DNA of 8,260 nt. Source: Verrucomicrobiales bacterium. GTDB taxonomy: Bacteria > Verrucomicrobiota > Verrucomicrobiia > Limisphaerales > JAFMIX01. The stretch spans positions 1 through 8,260 of the forward strand of contig JAFMIX010000086.1 of the NCBI GenBank assembly GCA_017853785.1. The letters are read 5' to 3'. Positions 1-5,175 of the stretch are shown in pieces; position 1 is the stretch's first letter; every line of letters begins with the position of its first letter. The notes beneath the pieces are model-generated. The model searched no databases. It was not told the DNA's origin and saw only the letters and a program-made list of their open reading frames with translations. The translations under genes and the position numbers were made by a program.

Positions 1-28
1 CAACTGAAAGCGCATCGAGCCGAAGCCC

Positions 29-838
29 GTGACGCCCACGCCGCCGGTGGTCGCCGTCAAACCAGTCACACCGCCGCAAAACCCGATTGTGACGCGGCCG
101 CCCGTCAAACCCACGCCGCCGGCGGTGGCGCCGCTCGTGCCGCCCGTCGCCGTCGTGCTGCCGCCGCAGACAAATCCGACGGTGGAGCCGGTGGTTGCCG
201 CCAATATCGAACCGAAGCGCGTCTGGCCGGAAGTCACGCCGTTGCCGGCGACGACCAATGTCAGCTTCACCGTCACCAGCGCCCCGCCGAAAGCGGTGAC
301 GCCCGTCACGCCGCCGCCCAAAGCCATCGCCCGCTACGCGTATCTTTCGCCGGCGAAGCCCAAGCCCGGCAATCGCGCCGCCGCCGAGCCGGCCTTGGAG
401 CAGGGTTTGCTCGCGCAACAACGGCGGCAGTTGTCGGAGGCGCTCGCGGCCTTCGAGCTGGTGGTGAAGGCGGACCCCGGATATTTCAAGGGGCACTACA
501 ATCTTGCGTGGACGGCCTACGTGCTGAAGGACTGGCCCGTGGCGCTGGAAGCCTACGAGCATGCGCTGGCAATCGATCCCGATTCACCGAACGCACGCTA
601 CAACTTCGCGCTTGCGCTCAAGCAGGCGGGCTATCCGCTGGACGCCGTCAACGAACTCTCCAAGTTGCTCGCGAAAAAATCGGATGACGCCGCCGCGCAT
701 CTGTTGACCGCGAACCTCTACGCGCAACAACTCGGCGGGCCGGCACTGGCGCGGCCGCATTACCTGCGCGTGCTGGAATTGGAGCCGCAACATCCACAGG
801 CGACGCAAATCCGCTACTGGCTCACGGAAAATCCGTAA
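29..838 (+). CDS. Proline-rich protein with C-terminal TPR repeats (5' end uncertain)
   Basis: The 269-residue product has two parts. Residues 1-115 are low-complexity and rich in Pro, Val, Thr and Ala, with recurring VTPP/PTPP units and no signal peptide or membrane segment. Residues about 118-254 form about four TPR units, seen from the spacing of Ala, Tyr and Pro (for example YNLAWTAYVLKDWPVALEAY and the repeat-ending DP or EP). TPRs bind other proteins, so this is probably a scaffold or adaptor; the partner cannot be told. The chosen start is GTG at 29, with no Shine-Dalgarno site. The frame is open back to codon 8-10 and the residues there (KRIEPKP) match the style of the proline-rich region, but TGA at 5-7 closes it. 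The gene may therefore be the tail of a longer protein interrupted by a frameshift, or a gene whose GTG overlaps the TGA (30-32) of an upstream gene in frame 3. It ends at TAA, inside a hairpin, convergent with the acyltransferase. Confidence 0.7.
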   Translation: MTPTPPVVAVKPVTPPQNPIVTRPPVKPTPPAVAPLVPPVAVVLPPQTNPTVEPVVAANIEPKRVWPEVTPLPATTNVSFTVTSAPPKAVTPVTPPPKAIARYAYLSPAKPKPGNRAAAEPALEQGLLAQQRRQLSEALAAFELVVKADPGYFKGHYNLAWTAYVLKDWPVALEAYEHALAIDPDSPNARYNFALALKQAGYPLDAVNELSKLLAKKSDDAAAHLLTANLYAQQLGGPALARPHYLRVLELEPQHPQATQIRYWLTENP

Positions 839-861
839 GCTGTCGGTTGGTTCGACAGCTT
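837..861. terminator. Perfect 9-bp hairpin between convergent genes
   Basis: AAGCTGTCG (837-845) and CGACAGCTT (853-861) are exact inverted repeats around a 7-nt loop. The hairpin begins inside the TAA stop of the TPR gene and lies 29 bp past the stop of the minus-strand acyltransferase. Neither strand has a run of T straight after the stem, so it is not a textbook intrinsic terminator. A shared bidirectional RNA 3' end is the likeliest role. Confidence 0.45.
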
Positions 862-889
862 CAGGCAAGCACACACCGAACTCCGGGGA

Positions 890-1852
890 CTATTCCGCCG
901 CCTCTGCTTCCCCATTCGCCTTGAAGATGGCGTAGGTTTTCACGGCGGCCGGGGCCGGGAACGCGAGCGGCGCGCAGGCGCGCAGGCCGGCATGCGTCAG
1001 CAAACCGGTGGCGCGAACGTAAAACCATAGCCGCCGGCGCCCGCAGCCAAGCCAGGCCTTGAAGTCATCCGAGGTCTGGCCCATCTGGATTTCCTTGAAC
1101 CCGCGCCGGAACGCCTGATCGAGGTCGTGGTAGAACAGGTTGAAGTAGAGGTCGCCGACGGAATTCAATTCGTAGTCCAGCCCGGAGTAAAGGTTGTGGT
1201 AGATGCTGGCGGAGGCGAGGCCGAAGGTGTAGGCGGCGACACGATCCTGCCGCAACAGCAGCGTGAGCGAAACCTGCCCGGGAAAGGCGCGGGCGAGGCG
1301 GTGAAAGAATTCGCGCGGCAGTTTTTCCAGTTTGGTGGCGGAGCGTTGCCAGACCGCTTCGTAGAGCCGGTGCAATTCCGACGTGAAGCGGTGTTCGATC
1401 TCGGCGGCGTCGCGGGTGTGGTGGACGGTGAAGCCGGCGCGCTGGAATTTCTTGATGGAGCGGTTGACCTGGTTGCGATAGCGGCTGTTGAGCGCACCCA
1501 AGTATTCCTCGAAGGAGCGGAACGGCGCCGGCATGAGATACATGGGCGGGACTTCGCCGCGCAGATAACCGAGGTCGGAAAGCGGAGCGCACTCACTAGT
1601 GCGGGCTTCGTCGAGTTCCTTGAAGACGAGGAGTTGCGCGCCTTGCTGGCGGGCCAGCCGGTGCATGGTCGTGTGCTGGGTGCGCAAGACCGCCGCGCGG
1701 TCGCCCCCGGGATGAATGCGCAGATGGCTTTCGCCCGGCGGCACCGGCAGCCCGCAGAAGAGGACTTTGAAATGGAGGCAATCCTTCCAGATGCGACGCG
1801 CCAAGCCGGTGAGACTCTGGATGGCGGCGGGCGCGGTCAGGACAGCATCCAC
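890..1852 (-). CDS. GNAT / BioF2-like (FemAB-fold) acyltransferase, possibly N-terminally truncated
   Basis: The 320-residue product resembles the GNAT_6/BioF2-like acetyltransferases, a GNAT-fold group related to FemAB aminoacyltransferases and often linked to peptidoglycan or polysaccharide modification. The core runs from about residue 112 to 260: the basic helix SRYRNQVNRSIKKFQRAG (123-140), a helical stretch with LYEAVWQR (163-170), the strand SLTLLLRQDRVAAYTFGLA (195-213), and the acceptor-side segment with YSGLDYELNSVGDLYFNLFY (222-241) ending in GFKEIQMG (251-258). The acyl donor and acceptor cannot be predicted. The start is GTG at 1852, the only ATG/GTG/TTG early enough to keep the N-terminal strand; no Shine-Dalgarno site precedes it. 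The frame stays open upstream to TGA at 1949-1951 without a usual start codon, and the residues encoded there (DGSAAALALFKVDAVLTAP across the start) read like protein. The gene stands alone between convergent and divergent neighbours. The family is fairly clear; the function is unknown. Confidence 0.75.
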   Translation of the reverse strand: MDAVLTAPAAIQSLTGLARRIWKDCLHFKVLFCGLPVPPGESHLRIHPGGDRAAVLRTQHTTMHRLARQQGAQLLVFKELDEARTSECAPLSDLGYLRGEVPPMYLMPAPFRSFEEYLGALNSRYRNQVNRSIKKFQRAGFTVHHTRDAAEIEHRFTSELHRLYEAVWQRSATKLEKLPREFFHRLARAFPGQVSLTLLLRQDRVAAYTFGLASASIYHNLYSGLDYELNSVGDLYFNLFYHDLDQAFRRGFKEIQMGQTSDDFKAWLGCGRRRLWFYVRATGLLTHAGLRACAPLAFPAPAAVKTYAIFKANGEAEAAE

Positions 1853-1893
1853 CTTGAAGAGCGCTAGGGCGGCGGCGCTGCCATCGGGGATGC

Positions 1894-1921
1894 TTAAATC
1901 CCGCTGGTCAGGCGGTAAAAT
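1894..1921 (+). promoter_or_regulatory. Candidate sigma-70-type promoter for cvpA-dnaG
   Basis: TAAAAT at 1916-1921 matches the TATAAT -10 consensus at five of six bases. A poor -35 (TTAAAT, 1894-1899) lies 16 bp upstream. TATCTT (1921-1926) and TACGAT (1927-1932) are alternative -10 boxes. This AT-rich patch sits in a GC-rich region just before cvpA, which supports a promoter, but the exact boxes are a guess. Confidence 0.35.
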
Positions 1922-1939
1922 ATCTTTACGATAGCCGCC
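1911..1939. promoter_or_regulatory. Nested inverted repeat over the putative cvpA -10 (possible operator)
   Basis: GGCGG (1911-1915) and CCGCC (1935-1939) form an outer inverted repeat. GTAAA (1915-1919) and TTTAC (1925-1929) form an inner one around ATATC. The arms bracket the candidate -10 box. This could be an operator for a dimeric repressor or a hairpin at the start of the mRNA. The arms are only 5 bp each, so chance is possible. Confidence 0.25.
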
Positions 1940-1941
1940 AG

Positions 1942-1947
1942 AAAGGA
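1942..1947 (+). promoter_or_regulatory. Shine-Dalgarno site of cvpA
   Basis: AAAGGA lies 12 nt before the ATG at 1960 and supports that start. Most other genes in the window have no such site. Confidence 0.6.
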
Positions 1948-1959
1948 ATCACCCGCGCC

Positions 1960-2637
1960 ATGACACTTGATTTGATATTTGCCGCCGCCGCGCCCGCGGC
2001 TTCGCAAGGTTGGCTCGCCAACCTCAAGGGCGGAAATCATCCTTTCAACTGGTTCGACATCCTCGTCGTCGTCGTGTTGATCATCGGCTTCACGCGCGGT
2101 CGCAAGCACGGCATGTCGGTGGAGATGATGCATCTTTTTCAGTGGGTCGTCATCATCTTCGGCGCGACATGGGCGTATCTGCCGGGCGGGGACTACATCG
2201 CCTCGACCAGCGCCATCAGCAAACTGACCGCCTACATCACGGCCTACATCATCGCCGCCATCCTGATAAAAACCCTGTTCGCCTTGCTCAAACGCGCCGT
2301 GGGCGGCAAGCTGCTCGGCAGCAATCTTTTTGGCGCGGCGGAATATTACCTCGGCATGGCCGCCGGCATAGCGCGGTTCGCCTGCATCCTCATCTTTTCG
2401 CTGGCCCTGCTGAACGCCCGGTTCTACAGCGCCGCCGAGATCGCGGCGCGGACCAAATACAACACCGAACTTTACGGCAGCAATCTCTTCCCCTCCCTGC
2501 AGGAGATCCAGACCGAGGTGTTTACCAAATCCTTCGTTGGCCCACTGGTCAAAAAACATCTCAGCGGCCTGCTCATCAAACCCACTGCTCCCGAAGCAGC
2601 CCCCCTCCGGCGGCCCGGCGAATGGCAATGGCAATAA
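1960..2637 (+). CDS. CvpA family membrane protein
   Basis: The 225-residue inner-membrane protein fits the CvpA (colicin V production) family, four-helix proteins of about 160-230 residues. After a polar N-terminus, WFDILVVVVLIIGFTRGR (31-48) is the family's typical first helix, Asp included, with positive residues just after it. Further hydrophobic segments lie near 57-75, 87-110 and 125-152; the last contains the small-residue stretch YYLGMAAGIARF. Residues 153-225 are a soluble tail. E. coli CvpA is needed for colicin V production and has been tied to envelope homeostasis; the molecular activity is unknown in general, so no function is claimed here. The ATG at 1960 has AAAGGA upstream. dnaG begins 25 bp after the stop with no terminator in between, so the two are probably one transcript. 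The overlapping 221-codon frame starting at 2010 is a shadow. Confidence 0.85.
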   Translation: MTLDLIFAAAAPAASQGWLANLKGGNHPFNWFDILVVVVLIIGFTRGRKHGMSVEMMHLFQWVVIIFGATWAYLPGGDYIASTSAISKLTAYITAYIIAAILIKTLFALLKRAVGGKLLGSNLFGAAEYYLGMAAGIARFACILIFSLALLNARFYSAAEIAARTKYNTELYGSNLFPSLQEIQTEVFTKSFVGPLVKKHLSGLLIKPTAPEAAPLRRPGEWQWQ

Positions 2638-2662
2638 CCCCGCACCGCGCCGCGATTGACCC

Positions 2663-4531
2663 ATGGCCGGCCTGATTTCTCCCACCACGCTCGAGCAAAT
2701 CCGCAGCGCCAGCGACATCGTGGATGTCATCGGCGGCTACCTCCCGCTCAAGCGCGCCGGCGCGAACTTCACCGCGCTCTGCCCCTTCCACAAGGAGAAA
2801 ACCCCCAGCTTCAACGTCAATCCGCACCGCCAGATTTTCCACTGCTTCGGCTGCCACAAGGGCGGCGACGTCTTCACCTTCGTCAAGGAATACGAGAACA
2901 TCGGCTTCACCGACGCCGTCCGCCGCCTCGCCGAGCGCGCGAAGATTCCGCTCGAATTTGACAACCGCCCCGGCGAACAACAGGCCCGCCACGTTAAAGA
3001 CCAACTGCTGCAAATCCACGACCAGGTCGCGCAACGCTGGCAGAACTGCCTCGCCAACGAAGCCGCCGGCCAGACCGCCCGCGACTATCTCGCCAAACGC
3101 GGCGTCAGCGCGGAGGCGATCAAACTGTTCCGCATCGGGGCTGCGCCGGAGTTGTGGGACGACACGGTGAACTGGGCCAAGAGCAAAGGCCACGACCTCG
3201 CGCTCGTAGAACAGGCCGGGCTGATCCTCAAGAAGGAAGGCAGCGACCATCATTACGACCGTTTCCGCGGGCGGCTCATGTTCCCCATCTGCGACGAACA
3301 GGGGCGCGTCATCGGCTTCAGCGGGCGCATTCTGTCCGGCGATGAAAAATCCGCGAAATACGTCAACTCGCCGGAGACCCCCATCTTCACCAAGAGCAAA
3401 GTCTTCTTCGGCCTCGATAAATCCAAGCGCGCCATCCTCGATGCCGGGTTCGCCATCATCTGCGAGGGCCAGCTCGACCTCATCGCCTGCTTCATGGGCG
3501 GCGTGCAGAACATCGTCGCGCCGCAAGGCACCGCTTTCACCGAGCAACACGCCCGCATCCTCAAGCGTTATGTGGACGAAGTCGTACTCTGCTTCGACGC
3601 CGACAATGCCGGCCAGAACGCCACCGTCCGCGCGCTCGACAGCCTCCTCGCGTCCGGCCTCGCCGTGCGCGTGGCCACCGTGCCCCCGCCGCACGACCCG
3701 GACAGTTTCATCAAAGCCTACGGCGGCGCGGCGTTCCAGCGACTCGTCGAGGGCGCGGCGGGATTTTTTGATTACTACCTGAACCGCCTCTGCTCGCAAA
3801 ACGACGCCACCTCTGACAAGGGCCGCATCGTCATCCTGCGCGCGATGGCCGAAGCCGTCCACAAGACCAGCAATAAAGTCCTCATCGACACGCACGCACA
3901 GAAAACCGCCCTCCGCCTCGGCGTTGCGCCCGAAGCCGTGCGGGCCGAGTTCACGAAAATCGCCCGCGCCGCCAAGCCGAAGTTCCAATCCGCCCCCGCC
4001 ACGACCGCGAGCGAGGAATATCTGCCCGGCGACGCCGAAGCCGACGCCCACGCCGCTGCCGCTGCGGCGGCTGGTGAAGCGCCCGGCGAATATGAATCCC
4101 CGGGCGCGCCGCCGAATCCCCAGGAACATTGGCTGTTGCGGTTGCTGCTCATGAACGATGACGCTGCGCCGTGGCTGGCGGCGCACCTGGACTTGAACTG
4201 GATTCCGCACCCGCACATCCGCGAGATCATCGCCCGCCGTCTCGCCGCTGAAGCGACCGGCCAATGGCACGGCCTCGCGGCGTTTTTGGGCGAATGCGAT
4301 TCCGCCGCGCTGCGGCAACTCATCACCGAGACCAGCGCCGGACAGCGCGAAATCCCAAATGCACCGCAACAGCTCGCCGATATCACGCTGCGCTTGAGGA
4401 ATCAATTCATCGAGCGCGAACTCAATGCGCTTTCCCAGCGCGCCGCCCAGCCGGCGTTGAACGACCCGCAGCGGCTGGAATTGTTGCAGCGGCAGCAGGA
4501 GTTGCGAAAGCTGAAGCAGCAGCCGTTGTAA
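2663..4531 (+). CDS. dnaG: DNA primase DnaG
   Basis: The 622-residue bacterial primase makes the RNA primers for lagging-strand synthesis, working with the DnaB helicase at the replication fork. All expected domains are present. The CHC2 zinc-binding domain has Cys40, His43, Cys61 and Cys64 (CPFH and CFGC). The core begins with FRGRLMFPICDEQGRVIGFS (201-220) and YVNSPETPIFTKS (233-245). The TOPRIM catalytic site has Glu268 (CEGQLD) and the metal-binding pair Asp312/Asp314 (FDADNAG). Residues about 440-487 are a low-complexity Ala/Glu/Pro linker with seven consecutive alanines. Residues about 488-622 are the helical C-terminus, where DnaB normally binds; it is charged and weakly conserved. The length is somewhat above the 581 residues of E. 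coli DnaG, mainly because of the linker. The ATG at 2663 is the first possible start, since TGA at 2657-2659 closes the frame; there is no Shine-Dalgarno site. No rpoD follows, unlike in many bacteria. Confidence 0.98.
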   Translation: MAGLISPTTLEQIRSASDIVDVIGGYLPLKRAGANFTALCPFHKEKTPSFNVNPHRQIFHCFGCHKGGDVFTFVKEYENIGFTDAVRRLAERAKIPLEFDNRPGEQQARHVKDQLLQIHDQVAQRWQNCLANEAAGQTARDYLAKRGVSAEAIKLFRIGAAPELWDDTVNWAKSKGHDLALVEQAGLILKKEGSDHHYDRFRGRLMFPICDEQGRVIGFSGRILSGDEKSAKYVNSPETPIFTKSKVFFGLDKSKRAILDAGFAIICEGQLDLIACFMGGVQNIVAPQGTAFTEQHARILKRYVDEVVLCFDADNAGQNATVRALDSLLASGLAVRVATVPPPHDPDSFIKAYGGAAFQRLVEGAAGFFDYYLNRLCSQNDATSDKGRIVILRAMAEAVHKTSNKVLIDTHAQKTALRLGVAPEAVRAEFTKIARAAKPKFQSAPATTASEEYLPGDAEADAHAAAAAAAGEAPGEYESPGAPPNPQEHWLLRLLLMNDDAAPWLAAHLDLNWIPHPHIREIIARRLAAEATGQWHGLAAFLGECDSAALRQLITETSAGQREIPNAPQQLADITLRLRNQFIERELNALSQRAAQPALNDPQRLELLQRQQELRKLKQQPL

Positions 4532-4587
4532 TTGCACATTGCGTCCGCACTGCGAACGAAGTGTGTCCCCGAGCCAGGTAATTGCAC
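4528..4587. repeat. 10-bp direct repeat at the end of dnaG
   Basis: GTAATTGCAC occurs exactly at 4528-4537, overlapping the dnaG stop codon, and again at 4578-4587, 50 bp further on. Function unknown; it may be a relic of a small local duplication. The rest of the 4532-4600 gap shows no gene. Confidence 0.4.
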
Positions 4588-4600
4588 TCGAAACACCACA

Positions 4601-4637
4601 ACCCAAAAGCAAAACGCCGTCTCGTGAGAGACGGCGT
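4601..4637 (-). terminator. Intrinsic terminator of the cytochrome c gene
   Basis: ACGCCGTCTC (4614-4623) and GAGACGGCGT (4628-4637) form a perfect 10-bp GC-rich stem with a 4-nt loop. Read on the minus strand, the stem is followed by TTTTGCTTTTGGG (4613 down to 4601), a T-rich tract. It lies 17 bp past the cytochrome stop, so it fits as that transcript's terminator. On the plus strand (dnaG side) the stem is followed by GGGGTG, so it would work poorly there. Confidence 0.8.
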
Positions 4638-4654
4638 GGGGTGCTTGGCTCAGA

Positions 4655-5062
4655 TTATTTAGCGCCTTGGTCGATCCACGCACGGATCAGGCCGATCTGT
4701 TCGGGCGTGAGCTTTTTGATGCCCGCCTTGTTTCCCAGCGGCGGCATCCATTGTTCATCGTCCTCGGTGGTGTGGGCGACGGATTTGACGAGCAGACTTT
4801 CAGCGCTGTTGCCGGGCTTTACAATCTTCCCTTCCTTGCTGCCTTTGAGGACGGCTTCAAGACTGTCCATGCGCAACTTGGCCTTCGGCTTTTCCGCGCC
4901 GTGACATTTGACACAAGACGCTTCGAAGATGGGTTTGATGTCCGTGGCGTAGGTGACGCCGGTTTTGGTGGCGGCGGGCGGCAATTTGGCAGTGGCCGCA
5001 GCCAAGGCTGTGAGCGTAAGCCCGGCGGCTCCGAGGGTGAGGATGCTTTTTTTGATGTTCAT
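4655..5062 (-). CDS. Exported single-haem cytochrome c (planctomycete/verrucomicrobial PSCyt1-like)
   Basis: From the ATG at 5062 the product has 135 residues. It opens with MNIKKSILTLGAAGLTLTAL and an AAATA stretch: a signal peptide with a basic N-region, a hydrophobic core and an Ala-x-Ala cleavage site. One haem-binding motif, CVKCH, is at residues 50-54, preceded by IKPIFEAS, typical of this family. Further on come KAKLRMDSLEAVLKG, a PGNSAESLL segment and MPP (106-108), whose Met is the likely second haem ligand. LTPEQIGLIRAWIDQGA is the usual C-terminal helix. It should act outside the cytoplasmic membrane as an electron carrier; its partners are unknown. Such domains are often fused to large PSCyt proteins, but here the domain stands alone. 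I prefer ATG 5062 over a TTG at 5110, because the longer form would bury the signal peptide. A terminator follows. The gene lies 111 bp downstream of the coiled-coil/TPR gene on the same strand. Confidence 0.85.
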   Translation of the reverse strand: MNIKKSILTLGAAGLTLTALAAATAKLPPAATKTGVTYATDIKPIFEASCVKCHGAEKPKAKLRMDSLEAVLKGSKEGKIVKPGNSAESLLVKSVAHTTEDDEQWMPPLGNKAGIKKLTPEQIGLIRAWIDQGAK

Positions 5063-5115
5063 AAGCAGATTGGCGAGCGCGATTTCTACCAGAGACGCCG
5101 GAAACGTCAAAAGGT

Positions 5116-5140
5116 TTCAGCCGGGATATTCGGCCGGGAT
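5116..5140. repeat. Tandem 12-bp direct repeat upstream of the cytochrome gene
   Basis: TTCAGCCGGGAT (5116-5127) and TTCGGCCGGGAT (5129-5140) differ at one base and are separated by one, giving a 13-bp period. They lie 54-78 bp before the cytochrome start. A weak minus-strand promoter can be drawn there (-35 TTGTAT at 5164-5159, 17-bp spacer, -10 TATCCC at 5141-5136), with the second copy over the -10. Tandem binding sites for a regulator are possible. Confidence 0.3.
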
Positions 5141-5152
5141 AAAGTGGCGATG

Positions 5153-5175
5153 AAGCGGATACAACCCAGCCGCTT
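5153..5175 (-). other. Small hairpin at the stop of the coiled-coil/TPR gene
   Basis: AAGCGG (5153-5158) and CCGCTT (5170-5175) pair over an 11-nt loop and overlap the TAA stop. No T-run follows, so at most it is a weak terminator or mRNA-stabilising structure. Transcription may continue into the cytochrome gene. Confidence 0.2.

Noticed and set aside
1127..1867. 246-codon plus-strand open frame opposite the acyltransferase
   Set aside because: Codon-aligned antisense of the minus-strand gene; Val/Glu/Gly-rich with no domain.
2010..2675. 221-codon frame overlapping cvpA
   Set aside because: Arg/His/Gln-rich out-of-frame translation, whereas the cvpA frame shows membrane helices and a Shine-Dalgarno site.
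2576..4612. 678-codon minus-strand open frame opposite dnaG
   Set aside because: Same cause: it is codon-aligned antisense to dnaG, whose motifs and conservation are unmistakable. The antisense product is low-complexity and recognisable as nothing.
4611..4637. The 10-bp stem as a terminator for dnaG
   Set aside because: On the plus strand the stem is followed by GGGGTG, not T-rich sequence; the T-rich tract is on the minus-strand side, so I assign it to the cytochrome gene.
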